DNA of 64,000 nt, taken from Pyxidicoccus trucidator. GTDB taxonomy: Bacteria > Myxococcota > Myxococcia > Myxococcales > Myxococcaceae. A program made the translations under genes and the position numbers. The notes beneath the pieces were generated by a model. That model worked only from the letters and a program-made list of their open reading frames with translations, had not been told where the DNA came from and made no database searches. Where the stretch lies: the NCBI RefSeq assembly GCF_010894435.1, contig NZ_JAAIXZ010000003.1, forward strand, positions 310,001-374,000. The letters run 5' to 3'. Shown here in pieces: positions 26,862 to 35,372 of the stretch (position 1 is its first letter; each line of letters opens with the position of its first letter).

Positions 26862-28067
26862 TCACGCGTGGTGGGAGGATGTCCAGGTCAGCCGCGCGCG
26901 TGTGCCATGGGGCTCCAGGGCGTCGATGGAGAAGCCCCAGGAGAACCGCCGGGCGAGCCGCTCCACCAGGGACAGGCCGATGCCAAAGCCCTCCTGCCCG
27001 GGCTGGACCTGGCCGAAGCCGACGCCGGTGTCGGAGAGGGTCCACGCCGTGGGCTCGAGGCGGATGACGATGCGCCCCTCGCTCGTGTACGCGAGGGCGT
27101 TCTTGAGGAGGTTGCCCAGCATCACCCGCGCCACCGCGGCGGGGATGGGGGCCTGGACTTCCCCCTCGGCTTCGATTGCGAGCTCGACGCGCTCGCCGCG
27201 CCGCAGGTGTCCGTACAGCGCGACCAGCTCCCGCGAGACGCGCAGCAGCTCACAGTGCTCCTCGGAGCGCCGCTCCCGCGCCAGCCAGAGCAGGCCCTCT
27301 GTCAGCAGGCCCATCTGGCTCACCGCGTGGCGCAGGCGGCCGAAGGTCTCCGCGTCGCGTGGCGGGTCCCGCTCCAGAATCTCCACCGCGCCCTGGGCCA
27401 CGGCCAGCGGGGTGCGCAGCTCGTGGCTGGCGTCGCGGTTGAATTGCCGCTCCCGCTCCAGCAGCTCCTGGATGCGCGCATCCCGGGCTCGCAGCGCCTC
27501 GAGCAGCGCGCGCACCTCGCTCACTCCGCCGTCATCTCCGGGCAGGACTCCGCCTGCCTCCCCCAGCCGCTCCACGAGCTGCTCCAGTGGCTGGCCGATG
27601 CGGCGGGCCACGAGCCGGCCGAGCAGCGCGGCGGCCAGCAGCGCCAGCACCGCACTGGAGAGGAGCAGGCCGGAGTTCCGCCCCAGCCGGGCCGTGGTGC
27701 TCGTCAGCGAGGACACTTCAAGCGCGACGTACCGGGTGCTCCCGCGCTCGGCGCCGGGGCGCACCGCGACGTGGAAGTGGCCGTGGCCGTCGGTGGGCAC
27801 CTCGTATTCGCCCCGGGGCTCATCCGCCGCCAGCCGCGCCCGCAGCCAGGGCGGCAGGGAGGCATGGCCGGTATACGCGGTGAGGCCCGGGAGCTGCCCC
27901 GGCCGGGGTTGGTCCGCCTCGGCGGCGACGAGCCGGTTGAAGAGGGTGTCCTCGAGGTCGTAGCTGAAGAGCGTGAAGAACCCGCCCATCAGCACCAGCG
28001 CGAGCGTCGCGGACAGCCACATGGCGCGCAGCAGGATTTCATGGACTGGCCTTGCACCTTTGCGCAT
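26862..28067 (-). CDS. Sensor histidine kinase paired with the OmpR-type regulator
   Basis: A 401-residue kinase with a helix at about 15-37, a ~110-residue periplasmic loop, a second helix at about 150-170, a short linker, HisKA with 'DASHELRTPLAVA', and a HATPase domain ending in 'GFGIGLSLVERLA'. The layout is that of QseC/PmrB-like kinases. The start at 28067 overlaps the end of the response-regulator gene by 29 bases, and GAGGGG lies upstream. The signal is unknown. The fhs gene follows it in the same direction. Confidence 0.9.
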   Translation of the reverse strand: MRKGARPVHEILLRAMWLSATLALVLMGGFFTLFSYDLEDTLFNRLVAAEADQPRPGQLPGLTAYTGHASLPPWLRARLAADEPRGEYEVPTDGHGHFHVAVRPGAERGSTRYVALEVSSLTSTTARLGRNSGLLLSSAVLALLAAALLGRLVARRIGQPLEQLVERLGEAGGVLPGDDGGVSEVRALLEALRARDARIQELLERERQFNRDASHELRTPLAVAQGAVEILERDPPRDAETFGRLRHAVSQMGLLTEGLLWLARERRSEEHCELLRVSRELVALYGHLRRGERVELAIEAEGEVQAPIPAAVARVMLGNLLKNALAYTSEGRIVIRLEPTAWTLSDTGVGFGQVQPGQEGFGIGLSLVERLARRFSWGFSIDALEPHGTRARLTWTSSHHA

Positions 28068-28725
28068 CCAGGCTGTACCCCTCGCTCCGTCGGGTGGTGA
28101 TGGCATTTTCGATTCCCAGCTCGGCGAGCGCCTTGCGCAGGGCGTAGACGTGGGTGCGCAGCGCGCTCGACTCCGGCGCGTCGTCACCCCAGAGACGCTC
28201 GGCCAGCAGCGCCGCGGAGACGGTGGCGGGCGCGGCCTCCAGCAGCAGCCGCAGGATGAGGGCCTCGGTGCGATGGAGCCGCGCGGTGCGCCCGCCCCAG
28301 CGCACCTGTCCGCTCTCCGGCTCCAGCGACAGGTCTCCCAGGGTGAGTCGCCGCCCGCTCGGAGGCACGGGCCGGCGGGCCAGGGCTTCCAGCCGCCAGC
28401 GCAGCTCCCGGAGTGAGAAGGGCTTGACGAGGTAGTCATCCGCGCCGGCCTGGAAGCCCTCCTGCTTGTCCTCCAGCGTGTCCCGGGCGGTCAGCATCAG
28501 GATGGGGACGAGGCGGGGCGCGAGCTGGCGGTAGCGCTCGCACAGTTGGAGGCCGCTCATGCCGGGCAGCATCACATCCAGCACGAGGACGTCGTAGGTG
28601 TTGGCCAGCGCGAGCGCGAGTCCCTCGGGGCCGGTCGCCGCGAAGTCCAGGAGGAAGTCCGGCTCCAGGAACCTCGCGATGTTGGCCTGGAGGTCACGAT
28701 TGTCCTCGACGATGAGCACGCGCAT
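28039..28725 (-). CDS. OmpR/PhoB-family response regulator
   Basis: The 228-residue protein has a receiver domain with Asp50 as phospho-acceptor ('VLVLDVMLPG') and Lys in 'YLVKPFS'. A winged-helix effector follows (about 128-222), with 'LRTHVYALRKAL' as recognition helix region and 'TRRSEGYSL' as the wing. It is first in a regulator-kinase-fhs unit. Tandem TGACG and GTCAA repeats in the divergent promoter region just upstream are spaced 11 bases apart, as expected for dimers of this family. Confidence 0.95.
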   Translation of the reverse strand: MRVLIVEDNRDLQANIARFLEPDFLLDFAATGPEGLALALANTYDVLVLDVMLPGMSGLQLCERYRQLAPRLVPILMLTARDTLEDKQEGFQAGADDYLVKPFSLRELRWRLEALARRPVPPSGRRLTLGDLSLEPESGQVRWGGRTARLHRTEALILRLLLEAAPATVSAALLAERLWGDDAPESSALRTHVYALRKALAELGIENAITTRRSEGYSLDAQRCKASP

Positions 28726-28763
28726 GGAAGGGGTGGGTGGTGGGAGAGGCTACTTGGGCCTGT

Positions 28764-28805
28764 GTCAAACGCACGTCAACCGGTGGCTGACGTGTGGCTG
28801 ACGTG
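28764..28805. promoter_or_regulatory. Tandem 11-bp-spaced repeats, likely OmpR-type operators
   Basis: GTCAA occurs at 28764 and 28775 and TGACG at 28788 and 28799, each pair 11 bases apart, and the two pairs are in opposite orientation. Eleven-base direct repeats are the typical footprint of OmpR/PhoB dimers. The region lies between the response-regulator gene (minus) and the hydrolase gene (plus), so both could be targets of the regulator. Confidence 0.5.
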
Positions 28806-28848
28806 GGCACCGGCAGGGTGGTGCCCTCACTTCAAGAGGAGTACCGCA

Positions 28849-29619
28849 ATGCGCGCGCTGCTGCTGACGCTCTGTTTCCTGGCCGCCTCCGTGGCTCGGG
28901 CCGCCCACCCCTCGGTGCCGCTGGAGGTCCGGGCGGCCGACGGGGAGGGGATTCCCGCGCTGGTGCTGGAGCCGGAAGGGGCCGCGGCGAATCCGCCCGT
29001 GGCCGTCCTCCTGCACGGCCTCACCCGGAGCAAGGAGGACTGGCTGGCCGACGCGGCCCCCACGTATGGCGGAGCCCTGACGGAGCACCTGCTGCGCTCC
29101 GGCTACCGTGTCTATCTCATGGACGCGAGGCGGCACGGGGCCCGGTTGACGCCCGATGCGAAGCCCGGCGCACTCGCGAAGCGGGCGCATGCCGGAGACA
29201 CCGCGCCCTATCAGGCGATGATTGTGGACACCGTGAAGGATGCGCAGGCGCTCCTCGCGCGGGTGCTCGCCACGGGGAAGCCTCCGCGAGTGCTCGTGGC
29301 GGGCTACAGCATGGGCGCGCAGGTGGCGCTGCTGCTGGCGTCTCGCGAGCCCCGGGTCACGCACCTGGTGACCATGGTGCCCCCTCACGTCGACCCCGTG
29401 CTGGGGGACGCCGCGCCGGTGAACCGGATGAGCGGGATTCGGCAGGACTGGCTGCTGCTGACCGCGACGCGTGACACGTTCTCCACGGCGGAGCAGAACC
29501 AGGCCCTGTTCGAGGCCGCGCCCGGCAAGCGCAAGACACGCCGGGCCTTCGACAGCGGACACGCCCTGCCGCGCGAGTACCTCGACGAGGTGCGCCGCTG
29601 GCTGGCCGAGACGAAGTAG
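28849..29619 (+). CDS. Exported alpha/beta hydrolase
   Basis: A clean signal peptide (residues 1-18, ending A-R-A-A) precedes an alpha/beta-hydrolase fold. The oxyanion region is 'LLHGLTRSKEDW', the nucleophile elbow is G-Y-S-M-G with Ser154, and a late His lies in 'DSGHALP'. The enzyme is 256 residues long and probably periplasmic; the substrate cannot be predicted beyond ester- or amide-like bonds. AGGAG stands nine bases before the ATG. It is divergent from the two-component genes, with shared operator-like repeats between, so it is a likely target of that regulator. Confidence 0.9.
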   Translation: MRALLLTLCFLAASVARAAHPSVPLEVRAADGEGIPALVLEPEGAAANPPVAVLLHGLTRSKEDWLADAAPTYGGALTEHLLRSGYRVYLMDARRHGARLTPDAKPGALAKRAHAGDTAPYQAMIVDTVKDAQALLARVLATGKPPRVLVAGYSMGAQVALLLASREPRVTHLVTMVPPHVDPVLGDAAPVNRMSGIRQDWLLLTATRDTFSTAEQNQALFEAAPGKRKTRRAFDSGHALPREYLDEVRRWLAETK

Positions 29620-29635
29620 CGGGGACGCGGCGGGC

Positions 29636-30502
29636 TCAGCGCTGCCGGGCCCCGCGCAGGCTCCACAGCGTCAGTGGCAGGGCCACGCCGGTGCCGGCCA
29701 CCAGCCAGGGCCACGCGCCCGCCTGCGCGAGCAGGGTGTGCACCGGGGCCGGAGCCTCCGCCACCAGCAGGAAGGTGGCGGTGGCGAGCACGAAGACGGC
29801 GAAGCCCCTGCGCAGCGTGGCCGGGGCGATATGGCTCGCGAGCCTTCCCCCCACGAGGCTGCCCAGCATCGCCGCCGTCAGCACCGCGCCGGTGAGGGCC
29901 CACGGGAGCTGCACGTGGCCCAGGTGCCCCACGAAGCCCGCGGCGCTCTGGAGCGAGATGACCACCAGCGACGTGGCGGCGGCCACCGGCATGGGCAGTC
30001 CCACCAGCGCGAGCGCGGGGACGATGAGGAAGCCTCCGCCCGCGCCCACCAGCCCCGACAGCAGGCCCACCGCCATTCCCTGGGCCAGCACCCGCGCCAC
30101 CGGAATCGCCGCGGGCGCGGGCGTGCTCGCGGAGGCTGGAGGCGCTTCCTTGCGCCGCAGCATGGCCACGGCGGCGGCCACCATGACTCCGGCGAAGAGC
30201 AGCAGCAGCGTGGTGGAGGGGATGAGCGGGTTGATGCGCCCGCCGATGAATGCGCCCGTCATACCGCCGCTTCCGAAGACGAGCGCGGTGCGCCAGCGCA
30301 CCCGCCCCGCCCGCGCGTGGAGGAGGGCCCCGCTGGCGCTGGTGAGGCCCACCACCACCAGGGACATGACGATGGCCGTGCGGGGCTCCACGCCGAGCAC
30401 GTACACCAGCAGCGGCACCGTGAGGATGGACCCGCCGCCCCCGAGCAGCCCCAGCAGCACGCCCACCACCAGCGACGCGGCGATGCCCACGTAGAGCATC
30501 AT
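29636..30502 (-). CDS. TauE/SafE-family sulfite or sulfonate exporter
   Basis: The 288-residue membrane protein has about eight helices and the internal duplication of the TauE/SafE family: 'GVLLGLLGGGGSILTVPLLV' in the first half and 'GLLSGLVGAGGGFLIVPALA' in the second. These permeases move sulfite, thiosulfate or organosulfonates. Its start overlaps the rhodanese stop (ATGA), and the persulfide dioxygenase lies before that, so it probably removes sulfite made by sulfide oxidation. Confidence 0.92.
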   Translation of the reverse strand: MMLYVGIAASLVVGVLLGLLGGGGSILTVPLLVYVLGVEPRTAIVMSLVVVGLTSASGALLHARAGRVRWRTALVFGSGGMTGAFIGGRINPLIPSTTLLLLFAGVMVAAAVAMLRRKEAPPASASTPAPAAIPVARVLAQGMAVGLLSGLVGAGGGFLIVPALALVGLPMPVAAATSLVVISLQSAAGFVGHLGHVQLPWALTGAVLTAAMLGSLVGGRLASHIAPATLRRGFAVFVLATATFLLVAEAPAPVHTLLAQAGAWPWLVAGTGVALPLTLWSLRGARQR

Positions 30503-31101
30503 CGGGACTCTCCCGGCCTGGCGACGGAGAGGAGGTCGCGGCACTCGCGCAGCAGGCGCTCGAAGCCGGGAGCGTCGCGGGCCGTCGTGGGAGGCGTGGC
30601 TTGCAGCGCGTCCAGCAGGGCGGTCAGCGCCTCGCGCGAAGGACCCTGGCCGTAGATGGGGGCGGGGGACTCCGGCGCGACGGTGCGGTGCAGGCCCGCG
30701 AGCAGCTCGTCGAGGACCCGGGCCAGCGTGGGTGGAGGCCCCAGGGGCGGGCGCACCACGGGCAGCTCCGCGGTGTTCCACGCGAGCATGCCGCCGCGCA
30801 GGTTCATCACCCGCGTGAAGCCCCGCGCCACGAGCTGCGCCGCCGCCTTCGCCGAGCGTCCTCCGGAGCGGCACACCAGCAGCACGTCCGCGTTGCGCGG
30901 CCAGGAGGCGGCCACGTCCAGCACCGTGGCCAGTGGCACGAGCCGGGCGCCGTCGAGGTGGCCGAGGAGACCGTCGAACTCGGAGGGCTCGCGCACGTCC
31001 ACCAGGGACGCGTGCGTGGTGGGCACGGCCGCGAGCTGGTGCACGTCCACGTCGCGGTAGCCGTGAGGGTGGGGGATGGCGCTGTCGAAGAGGGACGTCA
31101 T
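30499..31101 (-). CDS. Rhodanese-domain sulfurtransferase
   Basis: A rhodanese domain (about residues 15-110) carries the active-site loop C77-R-S-G-G-R-S. A ~90-residue C-terminal helical extension of unknown role follows. In sulfide oxidation rhodaneses move persulfide sulfur between glutathione persulfide, sulfite and thiosulfate. AGAGGAG lies seven bases before the ATG. It is translationally coupled to the TauE/SafE gene and lies 77 bases after the dioxygenase. Confidence 0.92.
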   Translation of the reverse strand: MTSLFDSAIPHPHGYRDVDVHQLAAVPTTHASLVDVREPSEFDGLLGHLDGARLVPLATVLDVAASWPRNADVLLVCRSGGRSAKAAAQLVARGFTRVMNLRGGMLAWNTAELPVVRPPLGPPPTLARVLDELLAGLHRTVAPESPAPIYGQGPSREALTALLDALQATPPTTARDAPGFERLLRECRDLLSVARPGESR

Positions 31102-31178
31102 GACCAGGCTCCTCTCGCGGCCTTCGTGAGGGCGCGCAGGTGATGGGGATTCACGGCCCCTTCCGGGAGCCTCGGGCT

Positions 31179-31877
31179 TCAAGCCTGGCTCCGGGGCTCG
31201 GTCCTGCCGCAGGCCCGGTTGGCGGGCACGGCCACGTCCAGCTTCTTCGGCGGCGGGAGCTGGCGGCTCTCCATGAAGGAGATGAAGGACTCCCGCGTCT
31301 TGCCGGCCAGGCGCGGGTTGTGGCGCTTCTCCTCGCCGATGGTGGACAGGGCGTGGCCGGCGTAGTCGTGGCCCGGGTAGACCACCGTGTCCTCGGGCAG
31401 GGTGAAGAGGCGGCTGGTGATGGCGTCGTAGAGCTGACCCGCGTCGCCATTCTGGAAGTCGGTGCGCCCGGTGGCGCGGACGAGCAGCGCATCGCCGGTG
31501 AAGAGGCGCCCCTCGCACAGGAAGCTGAGGCTGTCGTCGGTGTGGCCCGGCGTCTCCAGCACCTTCACCTCCAGGTTGCCCAGGCGCACCACGTCGCCAT
31601 GGGCCACCTGCCGATTAACACACGGCGCTCCCCGGGCCGAGGCCGCCACCGTGGCGCCCGTCTTCTCCCGCAGCGCACCCGCGCCGGTGACGTGGTCGGC
31701 GTGCACGTGCGTCTCCAGCACCAGCACCAGCTTCAGGCCGAGCTCCTCGACGAGCTTCAGGTCTCGCTCCACCTGCTCCAGCACCGGGTCGATGAGCGCC
31801 GCCGCGCGCGAGGCCTCATCCGCCAGCAGGTACGTGTACGTCGAGGTCTCCGCGTCGAAGAGCTGCCGGAACAGCAT
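31179..31877 (-). CDS. ETHE1-like persulfide dioxygenase (metallo-beta-lactamase fold)
   Basis: The 232-residue enzyme has the H57-V-H-A-D-H motif, 'GHTDDS', 'TGDALLVRATGRTDF' and 'YPGHDY', which together mark the ETHE1/SdoA branch of the metallo-beta-lactamase superfamily. This branch oxidises glutathione persulfide to sulfite with one iron. The ATG at 31877 follows GAGGTGG. A -24/-12 promoter lies about 40 bases upstream. It is first in an operon with a rhodanese and a sulfite-type exporter, a standard order in sulfide detoxification. Confidence 0.93.
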   Translation of the reverse strand: MLFRQLFDAETSTYTYLLADEASRAAALIDPVLEQVERDLKLVEELGLKLVLVLETHVHADHVTGAGALREKTGATVAASARGAPCVNRQVAHGDVVRLGNLEVKVLETPGHTDDSLSFLCEGRLFTGDALLVRATGRTDFQNGDAGQLYDAITSRLFTLPEDTVVYPGHDYAGHALSTIGEEKRHNPRLAGKTRESFISFMESRQLPPPKKLDVAVPANRACGRTEPRSQA

Positions 31878-31914
31878 GGTCCACCTCAGGAGCAGGTTGA
31901 TTGCCGCCGAGGCA

Positions 31915-31932
31915 TTGCCATCCGCATGCCAG
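31915..31932 (-). promoter_or_regulatory. Putative sigma-54 promoter of the persulfide dioxygenase operon
   Basis: On the minus strand the sequence is TGGCATG-N4-TGGCA, with the invariant GG and GC ten bases apart. The predicted transcript start lies about 28 bases before the ATG, leaving room for the ribosome binding site. The sigma-54 activator gene is next door. Confidence 0.6.
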
Positions 31933-32099
31933 CCGTCGAAGTGGCGCACTCTTCGGCCGCGAGGGCCGGGTTCCGTCGCCCGCCGTACGTCCGCTCGGCT
32001 CAGGGGGAGGTGCCGCCTTGCGAGGACGCGGTGCTCCACCGCCGAGCTGCCCCGTGGACCCACGCCTCCGTGTGTTCGGGCACCTTTCGCTGCAACAGG

Positions 32100-32119
32100 T
32101 GAAACACCCGCGTGAAACA
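32100..32119. promoter_or_regulatory. Two TGAAACA repeats, likely activator sites for the dioxygenase operon
   Basis: TGAAACA occurs at 32100-32106 and 32113-32119, about 170-190 bases upstream of the -24/-12 element. The inverse form TGTTTCA recurs upstream of the sulfide:quinone oxidoreductase. Enhancer-binding proteins usually bind at such distances. The remainder of the 31878-32317 gap has no gene. It holds an imperfect ~60-base duplication (around 32175 and 32248). Confidence 0.5.
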
Positions 32120-32317
32120 AGGCGAGGAGTCTTGAGGCAACGTGCTTCACAGGGGGCGGAGTGCACCGGTGAGCGAGCGTCACGGTGTGGGTGCTCAGCA
32201 GGGAGGCGCTGTGGGTCGATGCCGCGGGCCGGGGAGCGCGAGCCGATGAGCGTGCTTCGCGGTGCGGTGCTCAGGGAGACGTGTGTGTCGCCTCGCGGGG
32301 CCGGGGGGCGGCACGGC

Positions 32318-33643
<1,326 letters not shown>

Positions 33644-33672
33644 AGCCCGGCCGCGCGCCGAGTGACATGCGC

Positions 33673-34944
33673 TCAGGCGAGCCCGCGCATCATCAGCGAC
33701 CAGTACAGGCGTGGCAGGCCGTACTTCTTCATCAGCCACATGTCGCGCCGCTCCTGAAGCGTGTCGATGAGCGGGAAGCTCGGCGTGGGCTTGCCGTCGT
33801 AGTCGAACTCGGCGAGCAGCAGCTTCCCGTAGCCGGTGGTGAGGGGGCAGGACGCATAGCCGTCATAGCGGGAGGGCAGGGGGCGCCCGGCCATGACGGC
33901 CAGGAGGTTGTCCACCAGCACGGGGGCCTGCTTGCGCACGGCGGCCCCGGTGCGACTGGTGGGCAGGTCCGACGCGTCGCCGAGCGCGAAGACGTCGGGG
34001 AAGTCCGGGTGCTGGAGCGTGTACTTGTCCGCCTTCACCCAGCCGGCGCACGCGCCCTCGCGCCAGGCCAGCGGGCTGCGCTTGATGAAGTCCGGCGCGC
34101 TCTGCGGCGGGGTGACGTGGAGCAAATCGTACTCGAGGGTGACGCGCTCCTTCTGCCCCTCGCGAGTGGTCTCGAAGATGGCCTCGCGCTTCGCTCCGTC
34201 CACGGCGACGAGGTTGTGCTCGAAGCGCGTGTCGATGCCGTAGCGCTCCACCACGCCCTCCAGCACGGCGGCGAAGGGCTTCACGCCGAAGATGACCTTG
34301 GCCCCCGAGCCGAAGATGACCTTCGAGCGCTCGGAGAGGCCGGTGCGGCGGAAGTGGTCCGCGGCCAGGTACATGATTTTCTGCGGCGCCCCGGCGCACT
34401 TCACGGGCGTGGACGGGTGGGTGAAGAGGGCGGTGCCTCCCTGGAAGCGCTGGAGGAGCTGCCACGTCTTCGGGGCGAGCTGCACGTCGTAGTTGCTGCT
34501 GACGTGCTCCGTCTTCAGCGCCTCACGCAGGCCCGTGACTTTGTCCCAGTCGAGCTGGATGCCGGGCGCGACGACGAGGAAGTCGTAGCCGAGGCGCAGG
34601 CCGCCCCGGGTCCGCACCTCCTTGCGGACGGGGTCCACCTCCTCGGCGGCGTCGTGGAGCCACTTCACGCCTCGGGGGATGAGGCTGGCCTCGTCGCGCA
34701 CGGTGTCCTCGATGTCGGCCTCGCCCGCGCCCACCAGCGTCCAGAGCGGCTGGTAGTAGTGGTGCCGCGAAGGCTCAATGATTGCGACGTCCTTCTGCCC
34801 CGAGCGGGCCAGCCGGGCGGCCACGCAGATGCCCGCCGTCCCTCCGCCGATGATGAGGACGCGATGCCGCTCCTGGAGGGGCACCACCACCGGCCCGGGC
34901 GTGGTCACCGGGTCCTTGCTGCCGCAAGCCTCGCTCGTGTTCAT
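33673..34944 (-). CDS. sqr: Sulfide:quinone oxidoreductase
   Basis: This 423-residue flavoprotein oxidises sulfide and passes electrons to the quinone pool at the membrane. It shows the FAD-binding 'VLIIGGGTAGICVA', 'HHYYQPLWTLVGAG' typical of the mitochondrial-like type II group, and the two redox cysteines Cys183 ('PVKCAGAPQK') and Cys366 ('YASCPLTTGYGK'). The C-terminal 'MWLMKKYGLPRLYW' is probably the amphipathic membrane anchor. A -24/-12 promoter lies 47-62 bases upstream of the start and the activator gene follows. The product persulfide would feed the dioxygenase and rhodanese in the neighbouring operon. Confidence 0.95.
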   Translation of the reverse strand: MNTSEACGSKDPVTTPGPVVVPLQERHRVLIIGGGTAGICVAARLARSGQKDVAIIEPSRHHYYQPLWTLVGAGEADIEDTVRDEASLIPRGVKWLHDAAEEVDPVRKEVRTRGGLRLGYDFLVVAPGIQLDWDKVTGLREALKTEHVSSNYDVQLAPKTWQLLQRFQGGTALFTHPSTPVKCAGAPQKIMYLAADHFRRTGLSERSKVIFGSGAKVIFGVKPFAAVLEGVVERYGIDTRFEHNLVAVDGAKREAIFETTREGQKERVTLEYDLLHVTPPQSAPDFIKRSPLAWREGACAGWVKADKYTLQHPDFPDVFALGDASDLPTSRTGAAVRKQAPVLVDNLLAVMAGRPLPSRYDGYASCPLTTGYGKLLLAEFDYDGKPTPSFPLIDTLQERRDMWLMKKYGLPRLYWSLMMRGLA

Positions 34945-34990
34945 GTGGGGTGGCTCCCTCGTGAATCGTGAGACATGAGAGGAGGCCCCA

Positions 34991-35008
34991 AGCAGGGTGC
35001 GTGCCACA
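34991..35008 (-). promoter_or_regulatory. Putative sigma-54 promoter of the sqr operon
   Basis: The minus strand reads TGGCACG-N4-CTGCT, nearly the full consensus, with GG and GC ten bases apart. The predicted start lies about 37 bases before the sqr ATG. This is the best sigma-54 promoter in the window. Confidence 0.75.
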
Positions 35009-35050
35009 CTCGTCCCGTGGGGCTGGCTCCGAGTGGACGGGCGGACAGGG

Positions 35051-35078
35051 TGTTTCAGCGGCGTTTCACGGTGTTTCA
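35051..35078. promoter_or_regulatory. Three GTTTCA repeats, likely activator sites for sqr
   Basis: TGTTTCA at 35051, CGTTTCA at 35062 and TGTTTCA at 35072 are spaced 11 and 10 bases, one helical turn each, so they lie on the same face of the DNA. They are the reverse complement of the TGAAACA repeats before the dioxygenase operon. Confidence 0.55.
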
Positions 35079-35180
35079 GCAACGCCCGGGTGCTTCGCGG
35101 CGGAAGCAGGCGTGGGCGGGTGGCGTAGCGACCGCGCGCAAGCGTCGCTACGCGGCAGGGGCGGGGGCGTAGGGCTCCCT

Positions 35181-35232
35181 GTTCGGAAATGTCGGGGGTT
35201 TTGTGTCCGCAAATGTCCCGACATTTCCGAAC
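35181..35232. repeat. Long perfect inverted repeat with 16-bp arms
   Basis: GTTCGGAAATGTCGGG (35181-35196) and its exact reverse complement (35217-35232) flank a 20-base spacer that itself contains another AAATGTC. It may be the terminator of the AsmA-like gene, which ends 140 bases away, or a REP/MITE-like element. Beside it, the 17-mer CGGCCGCCAGGATGCGG at 35253 recurs with one change at 35329. Confidence 0.6.
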
Positions 35233-35372
35233 AGCACGCTCCCAACCCGGGACGGCCGCCAGGATGCGGGCCGCTGCCGCGCAGGGGAGCGCAGCCTCCT
35301 TCACCGTGCCTCGCACTCCGCGCCGGGGCGGCCGCAAGGATGCGGCGCGCTCCGACGCGAAGGGGTTGCGGA

